DNA of 64,000 nt from Cornus controversa (GCA_026545225.1 CM048853.1:47665755-47729754), one strand, 5' to 3'; numbered from the stretch's first letter, positions 25,428 to 38,800 are shown. The notes: generated from the letters alone by a model not told the origin. Program-made: numbers and translations.

Positions 25428-25735
25428 AATTCAATGTTTTTTTTCCTAGGTAATAAAAATGGCAGGCCAGGCCCAATTATGATGGGCTATAGCCCGGCCC
25501 ATTATAGACACGTGGTTATAAGCCTATAGAATAACCTTGGGCAGATTGCCCAATGTTTTTTCGCAACGTAATAAAAATGGCTGGCTAGGCCCAATTGTGA
25601 TGGGCTACAGACCTTGGGCAGATTGCCCAATGTTTTTTCCCTACGTAATAAAATGCCAAGCCAGGCCCAATTATGATGGGCTCGAGCCTGGCCCATTATA
25701 TAAGCGTGGTAACAAGCCCATAGATAATCTCGGGT
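25428..25735. promoter_or_regulatory. Tandem array with site II motifs upstream of FEN1
   Basis: Three direct repeats start at about 25433, 25551 and 25628, each with caatgtttttt, then acgtaataaaa (the first a variant), then ggcccaatt(a/g)tgatgggct. The array holds at least five GGCCCA and three TGGGCT words. In plants TGGGCC/T (site II) elements bind TCP factors and mark promoters of cell-division genes such as PCNA. The array ends about 330 bases before the FEN1 start codon. That it drives FEN1 is inference; it could be a minisatellite that happens to carry the motif. Confidence 0.5.
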
Positions 25736-25973
25736 AAACTACGCTTCATTGATCCTGGGGTGAGTCCTAAACCTGCCACATTTGAGTCAACGTGATGCAG
25801 AAAGTAGTATTTGATCCGATGGCAGGTTTCAGTCTTTGATGATATTTGATGACGTGGCGATCACTCGTGTTTTAATCAGGACACTTACGGTGGGTTGTCA
25901 ACACGTAGGATCAAAACAATGCGTACACTGAACACTACGATGTCATCACAAATGTACACGCACACTAAAAGAG

Positions 25974-25981
25974 GCGGGAAA
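25974..25981 (-). promoter_or_regulatory. E2F-binding site of FEN1
   Basis: GCGGGAAA on the plus strand (TTTCCCGC on the minus) is a perfect canonical E2F site, 86 bases before the FEN1 start codon. E2F control is typical of plant S-phase genes, and FEN1 is a replication gene. No expression data were available. Confidence 0.65.
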
Positions 25982-26066
25982 GGATTGAACCCTACCTGAG
26001 AGACTGAAACTCTTGGTCCTCTTTGTGCTTGAATTCTCAAAATACTTCCTCTAAATCTCTCTCCAG

Positions 26067-29000
26067 ATGGGTATAAAGGTTTGTTGTTATATAAATCTAT
26101 CATTGTATACACTTAGCTTTGTATTTTGATCGTTTCGTTACAATAATTTACATTTTTAATTGCCCTTTCATGTCGGTCTCTCTGCGTAGGGTTTAACGAA
26201 GCTTTTAGCGGACAATGCCCCAAAGGCCATGAAAGAGCAGAAATTCGATAGCTATTTTGGCCGCAAAGTCGCCATTGACGCCAGCATGAGCATCTACCAG
26301 TTCCTCGTCCGTACATTTCACTTATATATATATACACACATGTATATACATATGCATATATTACAAATGTAAATATGTGTACGAAAATTGTTTGATGGAA
26401 GTGTTTGTTTACTTTAGTTGGATGGTTGTGAATGATTCAGATCGTCGTGGGAAGAACCGGCACTGAAATGCTTACCAACGAGGCTGGTGAAGTTACAAGG
26501 TACTTTACTTAAAAATTTGTGCCCACAGTATTGTATATGTGAATGTTTCTGACATTTAGAGAATAAAACAAAATGTTTGATCACATCTTGAGTTGATTTT
26601 CTGTGTATTTCATTCTTGCCTTTATAATATAAATGTATGCATGTAAGTAAAATATTGGCTAATTTATTTTTGGCATGTTCTAGTCACTTACAAGGAATGT
26701 TTACTCGTACAATCAGACTTTTGGAAGCGGGTTTAAAGCCAGTGTAATTATTTCATTACAAGTTTTCTTTTTAATATATATATTTTGTATTACATAGAGT
26801 CTTTGCTTTGCTAATTCAGTTGGCATTTTCTATTAGTTATGTTTTCGATGGAAAGCCTCCAGATTTGAAAAAGCAAGAGCTGGCAAAACGGTAATTTTTT
26901 TTTTTGCTATCAGTAGCTTGTCTATACATATTCTTCTAAATGTTAGAAATAGAATTATGGGTGTGTTTGATTATTATAGTTTTCATATAAGCTCTTTGAT
27001 GCAGTTACTCAAAAAGGGCGGATGCCACTGAGGATTTGAATGCGGCCTTGGAGGTAAATAAGTAATTCCTTAAGCAAAGCAGTCATGTAGAGTTCCATTT
27101 CGACATTGTTTTTCCTTTTACATTGAAGTGTTCTTTTTCTTGTTTTATGTTTTTCCATGAAATGTTACGTGCAAAATGCTTGTCATTGCAGACTGGCAAT
27201 AAGGAAGAGATTGAGAAGTTCAGCAAACGAACGGTGAAGGTGGGTTCTTAGCACATACATGTGTGTGTGTGTTTGTGTCTTTGCATATGTAGCTTATAAA
27301 GGCCCCCAAAACCATAATACCAATAATCTGTGTATATTACGGAGACAATTTGTTGCAACCAATGGCATGGCAAACTTCAATATGTTTTGGTTCATTTAGC
27401 TTGTTAGTTTTTAATCAACAAACATTTAGAGCTTAATGAACCCAGTGATAACTCCCTTCCTGTTTTAAAAAATCTTTCGGGGTGTAGCTTCAACCCTTGT
27501 AGCATTGCAGTTTAAAAGGATGCTTTCATTGCTATTGTGCAAGTTCATCATATGGATGGGTGGTTGGGGATTCTCATTTTCATAGGGCATTCCGGGATCT
27601 GCAGTGGTAGATTTCCTCTCTAGTCAATTTTTATGCTATTATAGCAAGTGGCAGGGAGGATGATCTGAAATAGACAACTTTAAAGAGTGGAGTTTTGGGG
27701 GTAATGCCATGCTACAAGTCATAAAGTATCAACAAAATACTAACTAATCAATAGGGTCATGATGATCATCATGCATTGTTGTCTTGAGTATCTCCCTCAA
27801 GTGGAAGATCCTCCCCATATCTCAGTTTGTTGTTTGCGATATTTATATTATTATTTACTGTTGTTAATGCTCAAACCAACTTTTTGCTAATAAAAGTTAC
27901 ACGAGTTATCATTCTGTTGAAAATTTTATTTATCCTTTCTGTGGTAAGTATTAAATAATAAAGTTCGAATAAGAAGGATGTCTAGATATTTGCATGATGT
28001 TGAGCCAATGTGCTGCTTGGTTTTGTAGGTGACTAAACAACACAATGATGATTGCAAAAAACTTCTAAGGCTCATGGGAGTACCTGTAATTGAGGTGACA
28101 TTATGAAATTAACTACTTTTTGTGTGAGATTCTGCTTATATAAATAGTTCCTTTATCGTATATCACTAGTTAAATTTGGAGTTGTATATACTCAAGTATT
28201 CATCCCTGCCAAAATGCAAAGGTAACAAGTTAAATTCTGACAAATTTTTTCATTTTCTTAGGCTCCTTCCGAGGCAGAGGCACAGTGTGCAGCACTTTGC
28301 AAATCAGGAAAGGCATGTATCTACATGTTTACTATAATTTGTTTATCTTGGTTGCATTAGTACGTTCCATTGAATCTAACTATCGAAGTCATTCTTTTAA
28401 TTTCCATTTCTTTTTGGTGGTTAGAAACAAATTCATTCTTTCCCATAGCATATGTATGAGTATTTGTGGATGTGTGAACCTTCGTTTTTCAATTTCATGA
28501 AGATGATTTTTGTTCATCGACCCTCCAAAAAAGGGGTGGGTGGGGTGGGTGGGGAGGGAAATGGAAAAGAAAAAATGGCATCTTTTATATTGATTTTATC
28601 ATTTTCTATGGTGGATTCATAACATTGTATGGGTTTTTCTAGAATTTAAATTTTATAAAAAATGAGTCAAATTCCATGTTCACTGGATGCACTAGCTTAC
28701 CTTCATTAAGTGAGGTTTTTGAAGATTTTGTGTGCACTTCAGGTTTATGCTGTGGCCTCTGAAGATATGGATTCTCTAACTTTTGGAGCTCCTAGATTTC
28801 TTCGCCATTTAATGGATCCTAGCTCAAGAAAAATCCCAGTTATGGAATTTGAAATTTCGAAGGTGCTGAAAAATATTGAATACAAGTGTGCTCATTTCTT
28901 GGCATGTACTTAATGTTGAACTCATTGTTACTGATAGTGATTCTGTTTCAGGTGTTGGAGGAACTGAATCTCACTATGGATCAATTTATCGACTTTTGCA

Positions 29001-32000
29001 TTCTTTGTGGATGTGACTATTGTGACAGTATTCGAGGTTCTGTGAATTTTCACTCACATTACTATTGCTAAAGATGTTTGACTTGTCTGTCTATATATTC
29101 GGCATATTAATTTTTCTGAGAGAGGAAGTTATTCTAAAAGAAAGAAACTAAAAATAATAGTCTAGACAAGCAGAAAACTTGTTCTCAGTTTGATGACGCA
29201 TATGTTGGGAACTTGGGACAAGGACAAGTAATAATTGGTTGTTTTCACTGCGAAAGTTATGGACACACGGTATTTTAACGTTTATACTTGAGTGCATGAG
29301 ATGTTATCACATGCTATAGACCCATATTGGATTCGTTTAACTCTCTTTTCTTTAGTTTCCTTCATTTTTTTGGCTGGAAATTTAATACTTTCTTTTTGGG
29401 AGTATTTACAAATTAGTGGGAAAAGTTTGGTTATGGGTTGAAATTGTGGTGTGTAGAGTTGTCTTAGATTCTTAAAATGCTTCTCGGGAGAGGCAAAATT
29501 TGGATTTAGTACCATTGGCTAGTGAGTGTGGATTCCAGGGATGCGATCGTATGAATTGGCGTTTCCTCTTATATGTCATAAAGAGAATGCGGTTTAGGGA
29601 GAGATGAAGGATGTTGAATTCAACATGCATATCTACAAGTTAGATCTTTGGCAGTTCGGTGTCAGTGAGTGGGTCTCGTGCTGGGTTTTTCGCTTGTTTG
29701 AGATGTCTATAGTTTTTCCCCCCTTCCTTTGAGAGGTTTGATATGGGGAGATCCTTTTTATGGTTTGCTTTTTATCCTTGTTATGGAAGATATCAATCAT
29801 ATCAAAGATAGTTGGCACAAAGTTGGAGGGTATCCAGCTAGGTAAGACCGAGGGCCTAGGAAGCACAAATACTTCTACAAGAGTTACGTACCCGTATCGT
29901 GTCTGTATTGGATACCGATTCTCCTCGGGTACTCACAGATACGCTTCTAATAGTTCTTAAACATATCCATAATTTTAAAATATATTTTTTTATTTCTAAC
30001 ACGTATCCTGTACTTCTCAAATTCTTCGACCATGTATCCATACTTCTCAGATACTTCAGAAAACATTTTTAACAAGTTTTGAACATTAAAATGTAGTTTT
30101 TCTAACAATAATATCATAGTATAATTGCTTAGAAAATTTTAAAATTTATTTAAAAAGAAGTGTTGAGATATTTATCATGATTTAGTATAAAATTATCCAT
30201 GCAAATTATGCAACATGACTCTTTTAACTCTTATTTTGTTTGTTAATCTTAATATTTTATCAAGAAATGTTAATAACTTGTTGTTTTGGGATGTGTCCCC
30301 CGGTTGGGCGCTTTTTAATGGATCTTTAGTTATCAAAAAAAATAAAATAAAATGTTAATAACTCATGTTTTTGTATGTATAAAAATACAATTTATTATTT
30401 TTATATTGTCATGCCTGTATCCCCTTTTTTTGAAATTTGCCGTATCGCCATACCTTTATTGTGGTGTATTCGTATCCATTCTTCCTAGCCAAGGGCCCTC
30501 GGATTAGGTTATCTCCTCTTTTTTATACAAATGACACTATCATATTTTTTTTTGTGAGACAGACTGATCGATTGAGATACTTGAAATGTGTGTTGTTATG
30601 CTTTGAGGTTGTCGAGTCAACTTACGAAAAAAAGAAAAGGTTGATTCTAGATCCGAGGTGGGTGAGGTTGGTAGTCTTGTGCCCATACTGGCTGCACAGC
30701 CAGTCCTCTTCCTACATCTTATCTTGGTTTACTATTTGTTTATCTTTCAAAGCAAAGTTGGTATGGGACCGGTAGTATGAACTATGAAGATTGAAGATTT
30801 GAAAAGAGTTTTGTGGACTGAAAAAGGCAATATTTGTCTAAAGGTGCAAGGGTCACTTTGATCAAAAGTATGTTGTTTAGTCTTCTAAGATACTTTGTTT
30901 TAATTACTATTTTGGAACCAGTACCAAAGAGGTTGGAAAATGCTGAGTGATTTCTTGTGGGCTGTATGGGAGAGGAACGCAACTATTACTTGTTTGATTG
31001 AAAGACACTCTCATCCTCGGGCAGGAGGGTAAGTATTAATAATACTCAAGTGTTCAATCAAGTACTCCTTTGGAACTTGGAAGTGTTGTGGTGGTTTGTT
31101 ATGGAGATTGATACTCTTTTGGCATCACAGTTTATTTTGGAAAGCTCTGTTAAGCGAGATTTCCCTAGGTTGTTCTTGATAGAAATCTATGGGGAGGCTT
31201 TAGTGATGGATAATTTTGTGGTTTCGATGGGATATTAATTTTTGAAGACTTGTTCATGACTTGGAGGTCGAAGAGGTGATGGGGTTGTTTGAAGCTTTGT
31301 GTGTCATATGCTTAATTCCAGAAGAGTTGTGGATGAGGTGAGATTGGGAGCGGCAAAGTTGGTGATGATCATTTGCTGCTTCATTGCAGAATTGCTTTGG
31401 AAGTTCTGGTCTTGCTCTTGAATATCTTTGGGATGGATTGAGTGGTTTTCCAAATTGGTGACAGAGATGTACTTGGGCTGGGAGGATAGTTGACAAGAGG
31501 ACGGAATATGGATTATGGCCCTGCTTGGTTTGATATGTGTCTGTGAGGGAGAGAAATAGGATATCATTTGATGGAGTAGAGGAACCATTTTCGTTATCTT
31601 ACGAGCAACTTTCTGAATCTTGTATGGGTGGATGACAGGGAGGGTAGATTCTTCTCTGGACTATATTTTGGATTCTGTAGATAATATGATACAGAATGTT
31701 ACATGTTTTATTTGCATAGGCCTTCCTATTGCATCCAGCAAGTGTCCATGGGTTGCATCTCGTTTCTTGGTGCTCATTTCAACGTAATATACTAAACTTT
31801 TAAGAGCTGAAGTAATTTTGAATTCCTTTATCAATAATCACAAGGTATCCAACGTGCAAAGTTGTCTATTGCAGATATCTACTATAGAATACATTCAGTT
31901 TTGCAATCTCTGCTGAGTGCTGACTGCAATACATTTTAGGCTTGCTCATATGGTTAAGCCCTCTTGGTTGGTTATGCTGATTAAAAAACTCTAAGATTCC

Positions 32001-35000
32001 TCCAAACACTGCTTACACTGAAATATGGGAAGTGAGCTGATACCTGATATTTAACAGCACTGAACTTAAACAAAAATTGTCCGGGTCATGGCTGAGCATT
32101 TTCATTCTAGCAAATTTTTGATGAAATCCTTAGACTACAAGGTGCTCCGAGGTCTAATGTTTTAGAACTAGAACTTGGGTCTGTGGTCTGCACAGTTGGA
32201 AGTTGAAGTTTTTTCCCATTGAACCAAGCAATGACCCCTTTTGTTGCAGTTAAAGGTGATGTTTGATATGTCCAAACCATTGCTTTACCTCCTTGTGGAG
32301 TTCACTGTAACAGTTATCCTTTCATATCTTCAATCAACATTTAGTCAAATCCATCACCTTGCTTTAGTTGCTCCAAGTTTCAACTTCTTCTGGTGTTGTT
32401 TTGTCTGCTAAAGGAGTAAACATAATTCTTCTTGTCATCTGCAGGGGTAGTTTGCTATTTCTTTTTGTTCAGTTTTTTTTGGTTATATTGTTTGGTTATA
32501 TATTATCTGATCTTAAAATATACCATGTTGTCTTTTTATTTCCATTTGTACATGAATACGATTGAAGTTAATGTAATCCTTCCACTGAACGTTGTAATGT
32601 ACCCTATGCATCAGGTATTGGGGGACTGACTGCTTTGAAGCTTATCCGCCAACATGGCTCGATAGAGAATATACTGGAAAATATAAACAAAGAAAGGTGC
32701 TTCTTGTTTTCCAGCTTAAATTTATTAATTCATGTGGTTGTGAAAAATGAAAAACACACTGTAGAATACATCGTCAAGTTTTTAGTTTGTGTAGTATTTT
32801 TCAGATTTTGATGTACTGTGAAAAAGAGATGCATATGTGAATATATACATTAATCAAAATATTAATACGAAGTTGTGTAGGCACTTAAAAGCTGGAACTC
32901 ATATTGAACAAAATGTACAATAACACAGATTCTCAGGATAAAAACTATCCCAAATTTGGTATTTTTTACACCATGACAGTCTGATTTTGCCTTTTCTTTT
33001 TTCCTGGTGGGAGGGTGACAACTTGTACCACATTGATATCGTTTAAAACCATAACAAGTATACTCCAGTTTTTTGCTTTTAACACATGAAACATCCTTCA
33101 CTTCACACTTTTATATGCAGAGTGATTTTGTCCTTTTCTATTTCCTACTCCCATGGACTTTGATTTGTTTACATCCATATGCATTTATTTATCATCTCTG
33201 TTTCAATAATAACCATATGTTTCTCTATGTGCAGGTATCAAATACCAGATGATTGGCCATATGAGGAGGCTCGACAGCTCTTCAAAGAACCATTGGTCTT
33301 TACTGACGATGAGCAACTTGATATTAAATGGACTGCTCCTGATGAAGAAGTGACTGATTTTTAGTCAAATGCGTTTTATTGTTTTTGTCATTTTTCCTCT
33401 TGGAATAATTCACAGTGATCTCTGTTGTTTTGTTGTTTTTAGGGGTTGATAACATTTCTGGTGAATGAAAATGGTTTCAACAGTGACAGAATTACGAAGG
33501 CATGACAGCAAAATATCATCATGAATTTCTATGAATGTTGCAGTGTGGTTTTATTGCTTTCTTAAACATGGCATAATGTTTAACTAATTTTGGATTCTGA
33601 TTTGTCATAGGCAATAGAAAAAATCAAGGCTGCCAAGAACAAGTCATCACAAGGCCGGTACGAAATGCTTAAAAATATGAAAATTGGTTCAGAAATCTTG
33701 TTCTTTTTTTGGATCTATGACACCATCCTTTTTCCTTTTTACCCCATACAGATTAGAATCATTCTTCAAACCAGTTATTGGCACTTCAGCACCCATTAAA
33801 AGGAAGGTATGTTTATTTAGAATTTAGAGCCGTCCATGGTTTCTTGGTTCTATGAATGCAAGAGAAATCATTTGAATTTTCCGTCCTTTTGTGCAATTCA
33901 ATGAAAATGTCAGATGTGGATATTTCATGCTATGGTAAAAAGCTTTTCACTTATAAGAGGTGTGGATTTGGAATTCCTCTCGATTGTTAGTTTTGTTACG
34001 GACACCAGCTTCAATTGGCTGTCATTTTATCTGCATTGTGTCAAAAACTATTATTGGGCAATTGTAATTAAACTGTGTGCGCTTAACCCTTGATTGAAAA
34101 AGAAGAAAGAAAAGCTGATGTTAATTATCTTGCTTCCTCATTGTTTTTCCTCTGCTCTTATTGCATCTGTATGCCAGTTTCAGAATTAATTTTTTTTTTG
34201 TGCTTGTGCTACTTGTACATTTTTCTCCATTGCATTGTTAATTGATGTTGATAGCATGCGGTTTGACTGAGGCAATGACCTTAAATAGAGCGGAATGAAA
34301 ACATAGGATTCATGTAGCCGACCCCAAGTATTTGGGAAAAAGGCTTGGTTGTTGTTACATTGTTAATTGATCTTCTTGGAAGTTGATTGAACTTCTTCAA
34401 TCCTTCTCATATCTGTTTCTGTTTGATTAATGCCCTCCGTAATATGAAAAAGACGGAAATACATCAAAGAACCCTTAAGCCGAAGCTTGTTCAGAATTGT
34501 TCGGAAGTCTGGTCCTGATTGGCTACCATAATTTTTGGTACATTGGCTGACAGGAAACTAAATGCGTGCTTGGATCTCCCAAACCAGTAATCAAGCTTAA
34601 GATGTTCTCGATGCAAGCAATTATGCAGCCGAGGCCCGAGGTCATTTGCAGCGTTAGGCTGCCAACTCTAGGTCTTGATTCCAAGCACTCCATGCTATTA
34701 TCCAGAGGTTTCTGTTTTGGCACATGAAGCTGGAAACCTGGTGAACCTTCAGAGTGAACCTCTGCTCATTCTTTGCTTTAGTTAATTCATGTAACAATAT
34801 TGGATCTGTAATAAAATTTCAGTGATTTCTGTGGAAAGTGAAAATGAATTTTCTGACATTATAATAATCATCATACTTATCATAAATGCACCATTATAGG
34901 ATGGAATTGAGTTTCTAAAATTGCAACTTTCTGGAGCTCAAGGTAATCTTAGAAATCTTAAATTAGTGACATGCTATGGAATGATCAAGTGACTGCTTAA

Positions 35001-35828
35001 GGTAACAATTTATTTAAAAAAAAATTAGAGTTCCTAGTTGATACTGAAAAGTTCCTGGTTAAGTTTGTTATGCCATACCCTCTATATATAAAAATTGTAC
35101 TTTTCTATTTATCTTCAGATGCTACGTCAAACAAATTCATCCTCTCACTTAACATGGAAAGATATTTTTAAGGTAGTGATTATAGTTTGCAACAATTAAT
35201 TTTTCATGTTGTGAAGTTTCCAAATTGTTTCTTCTCTTGAATGTTGGGGTTTGTTGGGTGGGGGTGTTAGGGTTGAAGTGAACATAGAGTATTTCTTGCT
35301 ATAAGATAGAGTCAAAGATCACTCCTATTTTTGCATATATCTCAATCGTTGTTGCATAAGCACATGACTACTTTCTCCCAACCCAAAATGAAAAAAAGAA
35401 AAAAGAAGAGAAAAAGAAGATAAGCACGATTAGTTGTCCTTGTCCAGTTGCAAATCTACTCATTCATTTCTTCTTGCAAAGTCATGGATTTGATTTTCCA
35501 TACATATTTGTCCAAATCATATCCTGATCTCTTTTCATTGGCCTGCGTATATCTGGTTATATTTTCTTCAGAATTATGTAGATTTTTTTGAACTTCTGGT
35601 TTTGAAATCAGTGATTGGTATAGAACTCTTTCAAACAATGCTCTAGATTTCTTCTCTTCTTGAACTTTGTACTTCCAAACCCTGGAATTAGTTTGGGCTT
35701 TTGGTTGCAGCACTTATACATACTGTAAATCTTTTTGGCCACACTAATGACAGGAAACCACCGAGAAGGCTGAAAAGGTTACTTCTAACAAAAAGTCCAA
35801 GGCTGGTGGTGGTAGGAAGAAGAAGTAG
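26067..35828 (+). CDS. FEN1: Flap endonuclease 1, 17 exons, 383 aa
   Basis: Removes 5' flaps in Okazaki-fragment maturation and long-patch base-excision repair, in the nucleus. Exons: 26067-26078, 26190-26306, 26441-26499, 26684-26743, 26837-26890, 27005-27053, 27192-27239, 28029-28094, 28262-28312, 28743-28862, 28952-29036, 32615-32696, 33235-33349, 33443-33499, 33611-33657, 33752-33806, 35754-35828. The frame is open and the length equals the Arabidopsis protein. Exon 1 codes only MGIK. Metal-binding acids expected of the family are D34, D87, E159, E161, D180, D182 and D234. The PCNA-binding box QGRLESFF is at residues 339-346, and the basic tail ends GGGRKKK. Introns 9 and 14 start GC (AAG|gcatg), not GT. 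Intron 11 (3.6 kb) holds LINE and other repeat insertions. It appears intact. Confidence 0.97.
29868..30486 (+). repeat. GATACG-rich dispersed element, copy 2 (in FEN1 intron 11)
   Basis: Opposite orientation to 7186-7713, starting near acaagagttacgtacccgta and ending near gtattcgtatcc. The core shares long A/T-rich stretches with the other copies. A 71-bp LINE tail (30279-30349) has inserted into it. Confidence 0.55.
30279..30349 (+). mobile_element. Severely 5'-truncated L1-type LINE tail
   Basis: Only about 71 bases remain: a phrase resembling plant L1 3' ends (gttgggcgctttttaatgg ... ttagttatc) and an A-rich tail. The flanking direct repeats aaatgttaataact (30265-30278 and 30350-30363) are a 14-bp target duplication, and copy 1 of the host element has the empty site. 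This is a clear, fairly young LINE insertion. Confidence 0.75.
30490..31660 (+). pseudogene. Degenerate L1-type LINE ORF2 fragment (in FEN1 intron 11)
   Basis: In broken frames the sequence reads like the reverse transcriptase and C-terminal part of plant L1 ORF2: a YxDD-like core with altered residues ([11 protein letters not shown]), then [13 protein letters not shown], then traces of the usual SHPRAGG-type C-terminal text. Frames change repeatedly and stops are frequent. The 5' part is missing. It is sense to FEN1 and old, removed by splicing with intron 11. Confidence 0.6.
34262..34360 (+). mobile_element. RTE-type LINE 3' tail (in FEN1 intron 16)
   Basis: It contains the standard plant RTE ending: ataggattcatgtagccgac, then cccaagtatttggga and ggcttggttgttgtt. 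One frame reads NRAE...[11 protein letters not shown], like the C-terminus of RTE ORF2. Only the 3' end is present. Confidence 0.65.
34554..34727 (+). other. Possible alternative last exon of FEN1
   Basis: After a good acceptor (ttggctgacag) an open stretch of 57 codons follows in the phase of exon 16 and ends at TGA (34725-34727). AATAAA lies 83 bases beyond (34810-34815). Its first bases, gaaacta, echo the canonical last exon (gaaacca at 35754). Splicing here would give about 416 aa, keeping the nuclease and PCNA box but replacing the basic KKK tail. There is no transcript support, so this is a candidate only. Confidence 0.25.
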
Positions 35829-38800
35829 TTGATCTGGCTTCAAAGCTTTAAAATAGACTGATGGACCTCTTACATTCTGGTCAGGTGAGAATGCTTCCTA
35901 TGGATGAATATTTTGTGTATTGTTTGTTTATTCATTCATTCTGTTTCTCCAACAAAAGATTAATCTTCATAACCTTTGCTAATTTCCTTAGCTGAAGCAT
36001 ATACTGATTATTCCACAATGATGTCATGTATGATATTACAGGATAACTAATGAATTATCATTTAACTTATGAACTCTGTTTACAAGAAGAATTCTTTCAA
36101 TAGAGGATATTTTTCAGTTATGTATGGTTGACTAGTGGATGTATAAAAGCTTTTTACACATCGATTTGTTTGTGAATTCTGTTAAAAAGGGAAAAACTGA
36201 AACATTGAATATCCACTTCTTGGTGTGGGATTGATTCTGTATAATTTTGTTGATATCTTCTGGCATGCTATTGAAAGAAATGAGTATGATTCTTTGCTGC
36301 AATTAAAATGGTTTATATCATATTGTGGTTGGTGCATCTGTCAACTCAATAATTGTAGTGTAAATATCTCTGTCCAAGCAAGTGTGGCTACACTTAGCTC
36401 CTCTGCTATTCAAGGACTAACTTGACTAGTGTAATGGTTATCTTTTCCCTTTGATGCTGCACATAAAAAATAGAAAAAAAAAAGGAAAAATAAATAAATA
36501 AAGTAAAAACTGAATCCATATTCATGAAGTGTGAATCTATGTTTCATGTTGGTTGGCTACCTGCTGCAAACGCTTCTGCATCTGGGCGTGTGTCTAGCTT
36601 TGTTGAAAATATAAGACATTAAGCTGAACTGATGTTGTGTTGAACCAAAAAATGAATTAAAAATAAAACTGAGAATAAAATAACTAATCGGGAGACGTCT
36701 TCAGATCTAAAATTTGGCTTAGTTGGCATTGGAGATGAGGTCTTGTGGACCAAAATTCCCAATCCAAACAGTCCATGTGCATGGTGCCCAGTCCATACTA
36801 GAGTTGTCGTGTTTGATTAATTGGAAGGTTTGCTCCTATCATCATTCTATTTTTGCCGCAAGGAGATGCATGAATGAAAGGTTAATTTTTGCCATTTGGA
36901 GGGAGGGTGAAACTGATATTTAGGATGCTATCATTCTATTTGCTTTTTCAATATATAGTGCTCTACTGCTTAAGTATCTATCTTTACAGATTGACCTCAT
37001 TTTCCACTACCCATGTTGCTGCAAGACTGTTCCGTTCTTAACATACCTCACAGATTTAATGTTCTAGCTTGACTTCTAGGCTGTCAAACTTCTTGCTCTA
37101 TGTTTCTCAAATCAGACTGAAAAAAAATGAATATTCATTATCATGGATGGAAAACGACAGGCTGGAATGGATCTTTCAATTGAGCTACTATTTGTTTTGC
37201 AGGTTTGTTATTCCTGAATCATTTAGCAATTCTGTATCACGTGCTATTGGATGAAGCATGCAAATTGCAGGAGTTCGTATCGAATCTACCTGTTTGATTA
37301 TGGTTGTGAGATTCCACATTGATTTGCATCATGTGTTCCCAAGACTTCTGCTTTTTTGCAGTAACTTTGGACTTCATTATGTTCATGTATATTTGTTGAT
37401 TGGTTATAGACCTTATGGTTGTTTCTATGTATACAAAATAGAAGTCCCCAACTTGGCATATGCACTGATCTTGTTAATCTTGTCTTCATAGTTTTACATG
37501 TCTGTCTATTGTTAAAGAAAACAGTTTCAGTTGACCTAGGCCGCATAGAAAACATGGAGTTGTTGACATAACTTCAAGGCCTTCATGACGTATAATTGAC
37601 CCTTAAAAAATGAAATAATTTTTTTAATGGTTGGTTGTACTCTTTATTATATGGGCAAAATGAAAACCATGTCTCTACTGTTTATCTGAAATATTCACTG
37701 CATCTTTTACCATTTGCTGGGATGGCTTATAGCAAAATGAAATGCTGTTGACAAATCAGTTTTACCCCAATCAAGAATATCTCTGGTTGCACCCAAATTG
37801 GTCATTTGGTTGCTCGACCCACAAGTTAGATCTACGACCATACTTGAGGAATTAGACGAAGTATGCACCACATCAGTATGCTAAGATCCACTAGAGGCTT
37901 GTTGCCCGATCACAAGGAATGGTCATCCTTTGGCCGACAGTGATACTGCCTATCATTTTTGCCGCTGCATGTTTTGAGTTGTACTAGCCAGGTGAGACAG
38001 CAGGACACTCAAGTGCCTCACACCAAAAAGGAAGTTTCAAATGGTCACATCTGAGATGGTGCACCCTCCTTCAAGTGCCCAACACCAAAAAGGAAGTTCC
38101 AAATGGCGACATCTGAGATGGTGCACCCTCCTTCAGTCCACGTTGCAGTTTGAATGTCCCATCAATGTTAGCTTCCTCCCTTCTCCTCACGCGAGCTTGT
38201 GCCAACTCTCAACGGACTTCATCTGCGGCGACCTTGTGGAAGGGGATCCAACGATTGACCTTGCTTAGTTTTCACTATAAATAGAATTCATTTATGTCAG
38301 AGTAAAAGACTTACACCAACTCACTTGACTTGCATATTGTCTTCGGTGGAGTCTAAGCCTCAAACACTTCGTTTTTTTTTTTTGCTTGTTTCTATAGTGT
38401 AGCTCTAGGTTCTTACTTTGTACTACATGCTTTCAATAGTGTAACCTTAGCTTAGTCTTTCTTTCCTTGCACTTGCAGCCTTTCTAGTGTAATCATTTAG
38501 CAATTAGTTGTTTAATTTTCAAGTTTGTCATTCATGGGGGATGTTTTGGGCTAAAATATGTTTTAAGTGTAACTAGGATCTAAGCTTTGTACTAATTAAG
38601 GGATTGTAACTGATGTCTGTCTATGTTTTGAGTTAATGACGAGAAAGTTACTTTTTACTTAAGGTAATATTTATTCGTTCGTGTTCTCTTTTTTCCTTTC
38701 CTTCAATCTTTCTACTCGTAGCAATAAAATAAGATTGAAGTGAATGAATGTGAGTATCATTTATGCTCTCCACAATTGCTAAAGTCAAATAACACACTCT

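Noticed and set aside
37740-38400. Possible second solo LTR
   Set aside because: It has a TATA-like box and tandem repeats, but I could not find TG...CA ends with a matching target duplication.
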